Below the pieces are notes generated by a model. That model was not told the DNA's origin. It saw nothing but the letters and a program-made list of their open reading frames with translations, and searched no databases. A DNA stretch of 64,000 nucleotides from Candidatus Undinarchaeales archaeon (GTDB taxonomy: Archaea > SpSt-1190 > JASMDC01), in assembly GCA_030753015.1 (NCBI GenBank), contig JASMDC010000005.1, positions 62,001 to 126,000 on the forward strand, in the 5' to 3' direction. Both the position numbers and the translations under genes were made by a program. How positions within the stretch are numbered: position 1 is the stretch's first letter; every line of letters begins with the position of its first letter. Below, piece by piece: positions 7,997 through 16,309 of this stretch.

Positions 7997-9331
7997 ATGG
8001 TTTATTCCGATCATTTCAAAGGGATGGAAAAGGGATTCGACGTCCACCAGGCGGTGGCCGAGGCGAACAGGTGCCTTTTATGCCATGACCCTCCATGCTC
8101 ACGAGGATGTCCCGGAGGAACGGACCCAGGGACGTTCATACGAAAACTGAGGCTGCGCAACATCACCGGCGCGATCCGTACTATCAAGCAGAACAACATC
8201 CTCGGCGGCTCCTGCAGCGTCCTCTGCCCCACGGCACGGCTCTGTGAGGGGGAGTGCTGCGCAACGGATATCGACCGCCCCATCCAGATAGGTCGGATCC
8301 AGCGGTTCCTGGTCGAGCAGTCCTGGATCCAGGATGTCAAGTTCTTCGAGAAGGGCGAGGCCCGCGCAGGCAAGGTCGCTGTCGTCGGCTCCGGACCCGC
8401 GGGGCTGAGCTGTGCCGCAGAGGTCGCCAAGGGGGGATACCAAGTCACCGTGTTCGAATCACGTTCCGAGGTCGGAGGTGTCCTGAGATACGGCGTTCCA
8501 TCCCATAGATTGTCCACCACCATCCTCGAGAACGATCTCCGCTCACTCAGAGAACTGGGGGTGGAGTTCAGGTGCGATTCTCCCGTTCAGGGAGATGGGG
8601 CGGCAGAGGATCTGTTGAATCAGGGGTTCGATGCCGTCTTCCTTGCACCAGGCCTCTGGAAGCCTATTCGATTGAAAGAAGAGGACATCGAGGGGGTCTT
8701 CACGGCGACGGATTTCCTGTCATCCATGCGAGAGAAAAAGCTCGATGGACTAGCACCGTTCTTCTCGGGAAAGGATGTCGCCGTGATAGGCGGAGGATCC
8801 GTGGCGATCGACTGTGTCGAATCGGCACTAGAGCTCGGGGCACGGGACGTCTACCTGGTCTACAGGAGATCGTTCACCCAGATGCCGGCAGAAGAGGATG
8901 AGACGCTTTCGGCCCTGCGGGCCGGGATCCACTTCCTGCTCCTGAACCAGCCCGTCGATTACGTGACGGAGAACGACACCCTCAAGGGTATCAGGCTCGC
9001 AAGGACACAGCTCGGCGAGAAGGACGCTTCGGGCAGGAGGAGGCCGGTGGAAATCCCCGGCTCCGAATGGGTGCTCGCGATCGACGCCGTCATCGAGGCC
9101 ATCGGCTCACGGGCCGCGAACGATTCCCCCCAGTGGTATCCGTCCGTCAAGGTCAACAGCAAGAACCTCGTTGAGGTGGATAGGGAGACCGGTGCGACCT
9201 CCACTAAGGGGATCTTTGCCGGAGGCGATATCATCAACGGGCCCGCTCTCGTCATTGATGCCATCCGGGACGGGAAGGTTGCCGCGACGGCGATCAAAGG
9301 CTACCTGGAAACACTGGAGGTGTCAAAATGA
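7997..9331 (+). CDS. preT: dihydropyrimidine dehydrogenase, NAD(P)-binding FeS subunit PreT
   Basis: Partner of PreA in NAD(P)H-linked reduction of uracil and thymine to the dihydro forms (or the reverse). The N terminus has two FeS-binding stretches, CLLCHDPPCSRGCPGGTDP and CSVLCPTARLCEGEC, as in the N-terminal domain of eukaryotic DPYD and of GltD-like proteins. The FAD Rossmann motif VVGSGPAGLSCAAEV and a second NAD(P) motif VIGGGSVAIDC follow, and GIFAGGDIINGPALVIDAI closes the FAD domain. An in-frame GTG exists at 7976, but AAGGT at 7984-7988 suits the ATG at 7997 (444 residues). It overlaps preA by four bases (ATGA), a sign of translational coupling. Confidence 0.9.
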   Translation: MVYSDHFKGMEKGFDVHQAVAEANRCLLCHDPPCSRGCPGGTDPGTFIRKLRLRNITGAIRTIKQNNILGGSCSVLCPTARLCEGECCATDIDRPIQIGRIQRFLVEQSWIQDVKFFEKGEARAGKVAVVGSGPAGLSCAAEVAKGGYQVTVFESRSEVGGVLRYGVPSHRLSTTILENDLRSLRELGVEFRCDSPVQGDGAAEDLLNQGFDAVFLAPGLWKPIRLKEEDIEGVFTATDFLSSMREKKLDGLAPFFSGKDVAVIGGGSVAIDCVESALELGARDVYLVYRRSFTQMPAEEDETLSALRAGIHFLLLNQPVDYVTENDTLKGIRLARTQLGEKDASGRRRPVEIPGSEWVLAIDAVIEAIGSRAANDSPQWYPSVKVNSKNLVEVDRETGATSTKGIFAGGDIINGPALVIDAIRDGKVAATAIKGYLETLEVSK

Positions 9332-10581
9332 GCGATGGCGTGGACCTGTCCGTGGAGTTCTGCGGACTGAGATTCAAGAACCCTTTCATGCTGTCCTCGT
9401 CTCCGGTGGCGAACAGCGCCGAGATGGTGGGCCGCGCCTTCGATGCCGGATGGGGCGGGGTCGCCTACAAGAGCGTGGTCACCGACAACATCCCCATCAT
9501 CCACCCTTCCCCACGGATGAAGGAATACGACTACGGCGAAAAGAAGCTGGTCGGCCTCCAGAACGTCGAGCAGACCTCGGACAGGGGCCTCGAGGCGAAC
9601 ATGAAGGACATCAGGTATCTCAAGAAGCACTGGCCGGACCACATCATCCTGGTCAGCATCATGGGCTTCTCGAACCAGGAGTGGGCCGATCTAGCGATCG
9701 CCTGCACGGATGCAGGAGCCGATATGCTGGAGCTCAACTTCTCGTGCCCCCACATGACCGTCGAGGGCTCGGGGGCGAAGGTCGGTCAGGTCCAGGAGCT
9801 GGTCCAGAAGTTCACAGAGACCGTGAACGACGTCACCGAGATTCCCCTGGTCGCGAAGATGACGCCCAACATCACCGATATCAACATCCCTGCGCTCTAT
9901 GCCAAGAAAGGCGGTGCCGATGCGATCTCCGCGATCAACACGGTAATGGCGCTCCCAGGGGTCAACATCGACACGTGGGTTCCCGATCCGGACGTCTTCG
10001 GAAAGGGATCGTTGAGCGGCTATTCGGGCCCCGCCGTCAAGCCCATCGGTCTGAGGTTCATCGCCGAGATGGCCCTCAACAAGGACCTCGGTCTTCCCAT
10101 CTCGGGGATGGGAGGCATCGAGACGTGGATCGATGTTCTGGAATACCTGCTGGTCGGCGCGACCACGGTCCAGGTGACCACGGGGATCATCCACTATGGG
10201 TACAGGATCGTCGAGGACATGGAGGAGGGCCTCTCCGATTACATGGTCTCGAAGGACATCAGCAGGGTATCCGATCTTATTGGGAAGGCTCTTCCCAACC
10301 TCCACGAGACCGACAAGTTCGATCTGAGCAGACAGGGGATCGCCGAGTATGATCTTGAGAAGTGCATCGGCTGCGGGCAGTGCTACATCGTGTGTACCGA
10401 TGCCGGCGGGCAGGCCCTGGAGTGGGATGAGGTGAAGAGAAGGCCGAAGCCCATCGAGGACAAGTGCCTGAGCTGCATGGTATGCAAGTTCGTCTGCCCG
10501 GTCGATGGGCTCATCTCGTTCAAGGAGATGCCATCCTCGTGGAAGAGGCGGGAGACCGTTACACTGGGTGACGACATATAA
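9328..10581 (+). CDS. preA: dihydropyrimidine dehydrogenase, catalytic subunit PreA
   Basis: FMN TIM-barrel subunit that reduces the pyrimidine ring, 417 residues. MLELNFSCPHM contains the conserved catalytic cysteine region of the DPD family (Cys in N-x-SCPH). The barrel opens with LRFKNPFMLSSSPVANSAEM and a glycine-rich phosphate site (ISGMGGIETW) lies later. The C terminus carries two ferredoxin motifs, CIGCGQCYIVC and CLSCMVCKFVCP, that connect to PreT. It starts within the stop codon of preT with GGAGGTG upstream. It heads the chain of genes for the rest of the reductive pyrimidine route. Confidence 0.93.
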   Translation: MSDGVDLSVEFCGLRFKNPFMLSSSPVANSAEMVGRAFDAGWGGVAYKSVVTDNIPIIHPSPRMKEYDYGEKKLVGLQNVEQTSDRGLEANMKDIRYLKKHWPDHIILVSIMGFSNQEWADLAIACTDAGADMLELNFSCPHMTVEGSGAKVGQVQELVQKFTETVNDVTEIPLVAKMTPNITDINIPALYAKKGGADAISAINTVMALPGVNIDTWVPDPDVFGKGSLSGYSGPAVKPIGLRFIAEMALNKDLGLPISGMGGIETWIDVLEYLLVGATTVQVTTGIIHYGYRIVEDMEEGLSDYMVSKDISRVSDLIGKALPNLHETDKFDLSRQGIAEYDLEKCIGCGQCYIVCTDAGGQALEWDEVKRRPKPIEDKCLSCMVCKFVCPVDGLISFKEMPSSWKRRETVTLGDDI

Positions 10582-10734
10582 TTATCTAAACAATAAGGAT
10601 AATCCGTATATGCACCCCTGCCCATGCCAGCACGTGGCACGGTTTATTTTCCTCCAGGGCCGGTCAAACCGATACTTTTAAGAAGCTGTATAGATAGGCC
10701 TCGGAAATCAAAATAATGAACGGGGGTCTCGAAA

Positions 10735-11580
10735 ATGGGCAAGATCATAAAGGCTGCAGTGATTCAGGCAAGAGCTGAGAAGGACAAAGAATATATGGTC
10801 AATAAACATATTGACCTTATACGTAAAGCTGGAGAGCAAGGCGTGCAGGTCGTATGTTTGCAGGAGCTGTTCCACGGCCCATATTTTCCCGCAGAGCAGG
10901 ATCCCAAATGGTATGATTATGCCGAGACCATCCCGGGTCCAACGGTCGAGACGATGCAGAAGTTGGCAGCCGAATACAAGATGGTCATCATCGTGCCCAT
11001 CTATGAGAAGACGATCCAGGGAGTGTATTACAACTCGGCGGCCGTGATCGATGCCGACGGAAGCCTTCTTGGTACCTATCGGAAGAACCATATCCCACAG
11101 CTGCCGGGCTTCAATGAGAAGTACTACTTCAAACCGGGGAACCTCGGGTACAAGGTCTTCGACACGGCCTACTGCAAGATCGGCGTCTACATCTGCTACG
11201 ACAGGCATTTCCCGGAGGGTGCCCGGATCCTGGGATTGAATGGTGCAGAGATAGTCTTCAACCCATCGGCGACGATCGAGGGGATATCCAAGTACCTGTG
11301 GGAGCTGGAACAGCCCGCGCACGCCGTCGCCAACGGCTACTTCATAGGCGCGATAAACAGGGTCGGTATCGAAGAGCCCTGGAAGACGGGAAAATTCTAC
11401 GGATGCAGTTACTTCTGTGACCCAAGGGGACAGATCCTAAATAAAGGCTCCGAGGACGAGGACGACATCGTCATCGCGGACCTCGACCTGGGTCTGATAC
11501 TCGAGGTCAGGAACCTCTGGCAGTTCTTCCGGGACAGAAGGCCGGAGACCTACGGAGAGATGGTCGAGCTGCTCCCATAG
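10735..11580 (+). CDS. beta-ureidopropionase (N-carbamoyl amide hydrolase, nitrilase superfamily)
   Basis: Hydrolyses N-carbamoyl-beta-alanine and N-carbamoyl-beta-aminoisobutyrate to the free beta-amino acid, CO2 and ammonia. The nitrilase-superfamily Glu-Lys-Cys triad is visible: CLQELFHGPYF, YRKNHIPQLPGF and GVYICYDRHFPEGARI. The 281-residue length matches beta-ureidopropionase and N-carbamoylputrescine amidase; the position between preA and a dihydropyrimidinase argues for the former. The ATG is preceded by GGGGGT. A 153-base gap with a TTTTAAG run separates it from preA, so it may have its own promoter. Confidence 0.88.
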   Translation: MGKIIKAAVIQARAEKDKEYMVNKHIDLIRKAGEQGVQVVCLQELFHGPYFPAEQDPKWYDYAETIPGPTVETMQKLAAEYKMVIIVPIYEKTIQGVYYNSAAVIDADGSLLGTYRKNHIPQLPGFNEKYYFKPGNLGYKVFDTAYCKIGVYICYDRHFPEGARILGLNGAEIVFNPSATIEGISKYLWELEQPAHAVANGYFIGAINRVGIEEPWKTGKFYGCSYFCDPRGQILNKGSEDEDDIVIADLDLGLILEVRNLWQFFRDRRPETYGEMVELLP

Positions 11581-11599
11581 AGATAAGGAGGTTGATAAA

Positions 11600-12985
11600 A
11601 TGGATCTGATCATAAAGAATGGGACTATAGTCACCGAATCCGATACCTTCAAGGGGGACATCGGTATATCAGATGGCAAGATAACCGTGATTGCCGACAG
11701 TATCTCGGAGGATGCCGAACGGATCATCGATGCGTCCGGAAAGTACATCCTCCCCGGCGGGATCGATGTCCACACGCACATGGAGCTGCCGTTCTGCGGG
11801 ACCACTTCCGCGGATGATTTCTTCACGGGTTCGAAGGCCGCAGCCTTTGGAGGGGTCACGACGCTCATCGACTTCGCCATCCAGGGGAAGGGCACGACCC
11901 TCAAGGATACGATCGATGCGAGGAAGTCCCAGGCCGACCCGAAGGTGTGCATAGATTACTCACTGCATGCAGGGGTGACGGACTGGACCGAGAGGACGAA
12001 GAACGAGATCGCTGAGGTGATCAAATCCGGGATCCCCTCCTTCAAGTTCTTCATGATCTACAAGAACGAAGGCTGGATGGCTGACGACGGCACCCTCTTC
12101 GGTGCGTTGAAGGAGACGGCAAAGTACAACGGCATCGTGGGAGTGCATGCCGAGAACGCCTTCGTCATCGACCGGATAATCGAGGACTTCGTAAAGGAGG
12201 GCAAGACCGAGTGCAAGTACCATCCGTTGAGCAGGCCGAACTTCGTGGAGTCAGAGGCGATCTCGAGAGTGATCAACCTCGCTGAGGCAGCAAAAGGCAA
12301 CCTCTACATATTCCACATGTCCACGAAGGAGGGTCTCAGAGCGGTCAATATCGGCCGAAAGAGGGGGGTCCAAGTCTTTGCCGAGACCGGGCCACATTAC
12401 CTGCTCCTGAACGATGAGAAGTTCAGTAAGCCCGACGGCCATCTCTATGCCACCTGCCCACCCATCAGATCGAAGGAGGATTCCGAGGAGTTATGGAATG
12501 GCTTGACAAGGAACGAGATCCATACCCTCGCGACCGACCACTGTGCCTTCAACAGGGAACAGAAATCCATGTGGGAGGGCAATTTCACCAAGATCCCGTT
12601 CGGCATGCCCGGTATCGAGACGCTCGTCCCGATATCCTACTCGGAAGGGGTTGGGAAAGGGAGGCTCTCCCTGAGTCAGTTCGTCAATCTGATCAGCACG
12701 AGACCAGCCAAGATCTTCGGTCTCTTCCCGAGGAAGGGCGCCGTGAGGATCGGAAGTGATGCCGATCTCGTGATCTTCGATCCTGAGAAGGAGGTCACGG
12801 TCTCTGCCGAGTCGCATCACATGAACATCGACTACTCCCCGTTCGAGGGACTGAAGGTCAAGGGATGGCCCGAGATCACGATACTCAGGGGCCGGATCAT
12901 CTGCGAGAAGGGCGAGTTCAAGGGAGAACGCGGCTATGGGACGTTCATTCCCAGGAAGATCGATCCGCAGTTCCTCAAGGTCTGA
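11600..12985 (+). CDS. dihydropyrimidinase (hydantoinase)
   Basis: Zinc amidohydrolase that opens dihydrouracil and dihydrothymine to the N-carbamoyl beta-amino acids. The 461-residue protein has the metal site GIDVHTHMELPFCGTTSADDF, a carboxylated-lysine candidate in SFKFFMIYKNEG, later histidines in VGVHAENA and YIFHMSTKEG, and the aspartate in LATDHCAFN. A near perfect ribosome site, AAGGAGGTTGAT, lies five bases before the ATG. It is 19 bases behind the ureidopropionase gene, in reverse order of the pathway but clearly one transcription unit. Confidence 0.92.
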   Translation: MDLIIKNGTIVTESDTFKGDIGISDGKITVIADSISEDAERIIDASGKYILPGGIDVHTHMELPFCGTTSADDFFTGSKAAAFGGVTTLIDFAIQGKGTTLKDTIDARKSQADPKVCIDYSLHAGVTDWTERTKNEIAEVIKSGIPSFKFFMIYKNEGWMADDGTLFGALKETAKYNGIVGVHAENAFVIDRIIEDFVKEGKTECKYHPLSRPNFVESEAISRVINLAEAAKGNLYIFHMSTKEGLRAVNIGRKRGVQVFAETGPHYLLLNDEKFSKPDGHLYATCPPIRSKEDSEELWNGLTRNEIHTLATDHCAFNREQKSMWEGNFTKIPFGMPGIETLVPISYSEGVGKGRLSLSQFVNLISTRPAKIFGLFPRKGAVRIGSDADLVIFDPEKEVTVSAESHHMNIDYSPFEGLKVKGWPEITILRGRIICEKGEFKGERGYGTFIPRKIDPQFLKV

Positions 12986-13025
12986 CCCGCATCGTTGAAC
13001 AAGAATACGAGGATGTGATGATAAG

Positions 13026-14378
13026 ATGACAACCGCTGATGACAAGGATATTACGGTCGAGGACGTCCTGAATCCCGATTCGTTCGATGTGGACGAGGTC
13101 AAGGCACTGTGCGAGAAATACATCGCGCCCTGTGTCCACTATTACTATGAGAATCCCGTTCTCATCAGCAAGGGGAACGGGGCGACTCTCTATGATTCGG
13201 ATGGAAAGGAATACATCGACCTCTTTGCCGGTGTGTGCACCATATTATCGGGGCATTGCAATCCGAAGATCACGAACGCCCTGAAAAGGCAGCTGGATCT
13301 GCTGATGCACACAACGACCCTGTACCCCACGGTCCCAATGGTCGCCTACGCGAAGAAACTTGCATCGATCGCTCCCGGGCCATTGAACAAGTGCTTCTTT
13401 GTCAACAGCGGGTCCGAGGCGAACGAAGCGGCCCTCCACCTGATCAAGATGTACAAGGGCTCGCATTTCGTCATGTCGCTGAACGGCTCCTTCCATGGCA
13501 GGACCTTGATGGCCATGAGTCTGACGAACCAGGGTGCGTGGAGACAGAATCTCCCCTATGCAACGGGCGTGCTCGGTGCCCCGCACGCAAACTGTTATCG
13601 ATGCGCGTTCGGCCAGGAATACCCCGGCTGCGATTATGAATGCGCCAGATATGCCGAAAAGATCATCCGATGTCAGACACCCAACCAGATCGCGGGCATG
13701 ATCGTGGAACCGATACAGGGGAACGGGGGGGTCATAACACCACCTCCGGAATACTTCAAGATCCTGTACGAGATCACGAAGAAGTACGATGGTGTGTTCA
13801 TAAGCGACGAGGTCCAGACCGGGTTCGGAAGAACTGGGAAGACCTGGGGGATCGAACATTGGAACGTGACCCCAGATATCATCACCATGGCCAAGGGCAT
13901 GGCCTCGGGATTCCCCATCGGAGGTTTCATTGCTCGGGACGAGATAGCTGATATCCTCAATCCGAAGGACCTGTTCTCGACCTACGGCGGGAACCCGCTC
14001 GCAATGGTCGCAGGGCTTGCCAATATCGAGGTGTTCATGGAGGAGGACTTCCCTGCGAGGGCTGCAAGATTGGGCGCCGTGTACAAGAAAGGTCTGAACG
14101 AGCTGATGGAATCCCACAGCATCATCGGCGACGTACGGGGCAAGGGCCTCATGTTGGGCTTCGAGCTCGTCAAGAGCAAGGACGACAAGACGCCGCTGAC
14201 GGAAGAGACCCCCCGATTCATGGAGATCGCAAAGGACATGGGATTGTTCATCGGAGCCGGTGGTCTGGAGGGCAACGTGGTCAGGATCAAGCCGCCATTG
14301 GTCATGACACCAGAGCAGATAGACCGGTCACTGGAGATCCTGGATTCCGCCCTGAAGAAACTGGAATCGACTCTGTAG
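13026..14378 (+). CDS. class III aminotransferase, probable beta-alanine/beta-aminoisobutyrate transaminase
   Basis: PLP-dependent omega-aminotransferase, 450 residues, of the AGXT2/GabT fold. VFISDEVQTGFGRTGKTWG carries the cofactor-binding aspartate and MAKGMASGFPIGGF the Schiff-base lysine. A CYRCAFGQEYPGCDYEC insertion with four cysteines is shared with several related aminotransferases. Placed at the end of the pyrimidine genes, it most likely converts beta-alanine to malonate semialdehyde and beta-aminoisobutyrate to methylmalonate semialdehyde. A GGATGTGAT ribosome site precedes the ATG. 4-aminobutyrate transaminase is the main alternative. Confidence 0.86.
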   Translation: MTTADDKDITVEDVLNPDSFDVDEVKALCEKYIAPCVHYYYENPVLISKGNGATLYDSDGKEYIDLFAGVCTILSGHCNPKITNALKRQLDLLMHTTTLYPTVPMVAYAKKLASIAPGPLNKCFFVNSGSEANEAALHLIKMYKGSHFVMSLNGSFHGRTLMAMSLTNQGAWRQNLPYATGVLGAPHANCYRCAFGQEYPGCDYECARYAEKIIRCQTPNQIAGMIVEPIQGNGGVITPPPEYFKILYEITKKYDGVFISDEVQTGFGRTGKTWGIEHWNVTPDIITMAKGMASGFPIGGFIARDEIADILNPKDLFSTYGGNPLAMVAGLANIEVFMEEDFPARAARLGAVYKKGLNELMESHSIIGDVRGKGLMLGFELVKSKDDKTPLTEETPRFMEIAKDMGLFIGAGGLEGNVVRIKPPLVMTPEQIDRSLEILDSALKKLESTL

Positions 14379-14396
14379 CGGCGAGGTCATCCCCAT

Positions 14397-14417
14397 CCCC
14401 CCGGGTGGTCCGGGGGG
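14397..14417. terminator. GC hairpin after the pyrimidine operon
   Basis: CCCCCCGG at 14397-14404 pairs perfectly with CCGGGGGG at 14410-14417 around a GTGGT loop. It lies 19 bases after the aminotransferase stop in a convergent gap. There is no long T run after it, so a transcript-end or stability role is an inference. Confidence 0.45.
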
Positions 14418-14495
14418 AGGATCCTTTCCTGAGCGCAGTCAGTTTCTAGGAACACCGCTCCAGGATGTCCGCGAATCCTCGGATGATGGACACCC

Positions 14496-14514
14496 CCATC
14501 CCACGAGGGGATGG
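14496..14514. terminator. second hairpin in the convergent gap
   Basis: CCATCCC at 14496-14502 pairs with GGGATGG at 14508-14514 across ACGAG. It lies downstream of both convergent operons and may mark the 3' end of the minus-strand semialdehyde dehydrogenase transcript. No T run follows on either strand. Confidence 0.35.
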
Positions 14515-14565
14515 AGGCGAGCACGATCCTTGTGTGACGCGATCAGATCTCATACAGTCCTTCGG

Positions 14566-16017
14566 TTAGAACCAGCGCGAGATCAGGACCTTCTTGTGTG
14601 TAAAGAAGTTGATCGCATCCTTGCTCTGGCCGTGGATGTCACCGAAGAACGAATCCTTCATCCCGCAGAATGGGAAGCACGCGATCGGTGCCGCGACGCC
14701 TATGTTGACCCCGATGTTCCCGCACTCCACCTCATAGTGGAACCTGCGTGCAGTCTTCCCACTCTCGGTATAGAGGATGGCCGAATTGCCGTAACGGCTG
14801 GAATTGACCAACCCTATTGCCTGTTCAAGGTCCTTCGCTTTCCACAATGAGAGTACCGGCCCGAAGATCTCTTCCCTTCCAACGGTCATCTCCGGGGTAA
14901 CGTCTTCGAAGATACAAGGCCCGATGAAGTGTCCGTTCTCGCACCCTTCTACAGACACGTTCCGACCATCAAGGGTCAGTCTCGTGCCCTCTTCAACACC
15001 CTTTTCGATGAGGCCCAGGATGCGCTGCTTGGCCGCAGCTGTAACGACCGGACCCATGGAGACGTCTTCATCCAAACCGTTGCCGACCCGGATCTTTTTT
15101 GCCTCCTCCATGATCCTGTCACGGAGTGGTGCGTAGATGTCACCAACTCCAACGACATTACTGATCGCAAGGCAGCGCTGGCCTGTGTTGCCGTAGACCG
15201 ACTTGATTATGTTCGGGATCGCACTCTCGAGATCTGCGTCGGGCATGACGACCGCGAAGTTCTTTGCACCGGCCTGGCACTGGACACGCTTTCCATACTC
15301 CGCTGCGGTCTTGTAGATATGCCTGGCAACAGGTGTTGATGTGACAGAGGATATGCCAGCGATGTCGGGGTGTTTGATCATCGCGTCCGCAACATCCTTG
15401 TCGCCGTGCACGAGCGAGATGACACCCGGAGGGAACCCGGCCTTGTCCATCAATTGAAAGACGAGGTCCACGGACGTGGGGGTGATCTCAGATGGTTTGA
15501 TGATACAGGTGTTCCCGGTCGCGGTCGCATAGGGAATGAACCAGAACGAGATCATCGTGGGGAAATTGAATGCTGAGATGACACCAAAGACGCCAAGGGG
15601 TACCCGGGTGAATTGCTCATCGATGTTCTCATTGATATCCGTTAAGAACTCGCCCTGCATGAGCGTCGGCATGCCGGTGCCGACCTCGATGTTATCGATG
15701 GTCCTTCCCATTTCAAGGTACGCTTCTCTGTAGACCTTACCATGGTCTTTGGTAAGGCACCGGGCTAGTTCCTCGAGATGGTCGTCGACCAGGTCCTTCA
15801 GCTTGAAAAGAGGCTGGACCCTTTTCATGGCAGGTACCATTCTCCAGCTCTCGAAAGCCTTCTTCGCCGCCGCTACAGCCTCGTTAAGCTCCCCTTGTGT
15901 TGACATGGGGACCTCTGCTAGAGTCTCACCCGTTGCCGGGTTCTCAACCGGCAAGAAGTTCTCAGCCTTTGATTCGACCCATTTACCATTGATGTAGTTC
16001 TTAAGCCTCTCGACCAT
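14566..16017 (-). CDS. mmsA: methylmalonate-semialdehyde dehydrogenase (CoA-acylating)
   Basis: Aldehyde-dehydrogenase superfamily member of 483 residues. GNTGQRCLAISNVVGVG carries the catalytic cysteine and is typical of MmsA/IolA, as are LKNYINGKWVES at the N terminus and VAAPIACFPFCGMKDSFFGD near the C terminus. These enzymes convert methylmalonate semialdehyde to propionyl-CoA and malonate semialdehyde to acetyl-CoA with NAD and CoA. It is convergent with the pyrimidine operon and would take the product of the aminotransferase; valine degradation is the other known role. AAGGTGATGATGC lies directly before the ATG, and the next gene upstream is divergent. Confidence 0.92.
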   Translation of the reverse strand: MVERLKNYINGKWVESKAENFLPVENPATGETLAEVPMSTQGELNEAVAAAKKAFESWRMVPAMKRVQPLFKLKDLVDDHLEELARCLTKDHGKVYREAYLEMGRTIDNIEVGTGMPTLMQGEFLTDINENIDEQFTRVPLGVFGVISAFNFPTMISFWFIPYATATGNTCIIKPSEITPTSVDLVFQLMDKAGFPPGVISLVHGDKDVADAMIKHPDIAGISSVTSTPVARHIYKTAAEYGKRVQCQAGAKNFAVVMPDADLESAIPNIIKSVYGNTGQRCLAISNVVGVGDIYAPLRDRIMEEAKKIRVGNGLDEDVSMGPVVTAAAKQRILGLIEKGVEEGTRLTLDGRNVSVEGCENGHFIGPCIFEDVTPEMTVGREEIFGPVLSLWKAKDLEQAIGLVNSSRYGNSAILYTESGKTARRFHYEVECGNIGVNIGVAAPIACFPFCGMKDSFFGDIHGQSKDAINFFTHKKVLISRWF

Positions 16018-16253
16018 GCATCATCACCTTTATCTTAATATTATTGGATTAAAGTATATCAGGTCCTCATTTCCCCGTCGTCCTTTCCAGCGATCCGGTA
16101 CATCCCAAATAATATAAGGTTAGTGGACCCTGCCCCGATGGTCCGGGTATCGGGCGCCGTTGGCTTGGCCCTTGCTGCCCCCACGGATCTGTGAAATGGC
16201 CAAGAACTCCCTCTAGGAGCAGAGGATGCGGACGTCCGCCCCATCCACGAAAC

Positions 16254-16266
16254 TCAAATAAAATAG
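16254..16266 (+). promoter_or_regulatory. TATA-like box for the acyl-CoA synthetase
   Basis: TCAAATAAAATAG lies 44-56 bases before the ATG at 16310. A start about 26 bases downstream leaves a leader of about 22 bases carrying GGGGGATT as ribosome site. The other AT-rich runs of this divergent region (16029-16060, 16107-16120) may serve the minus-strand mmsA. Confidence 0.45.
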
Positions 16267-16309
16267 TACACACATAGCGGGCACTCTGCCCATAGGGGGG
16301 ATTCAATCC

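Noticed and set aside
13590-13660. Four-cysteine insertion in the aminotransferase as a novel metal site
   Set aside because: Related class III aminotransferases carry the same Cys-rich loop, so it is not new.
14397-14514. CRISPR-like repeats
   Set aside because: Only two unrelated short hairpins, no regular repeat-spacer pattern here or elsewhere in the window.
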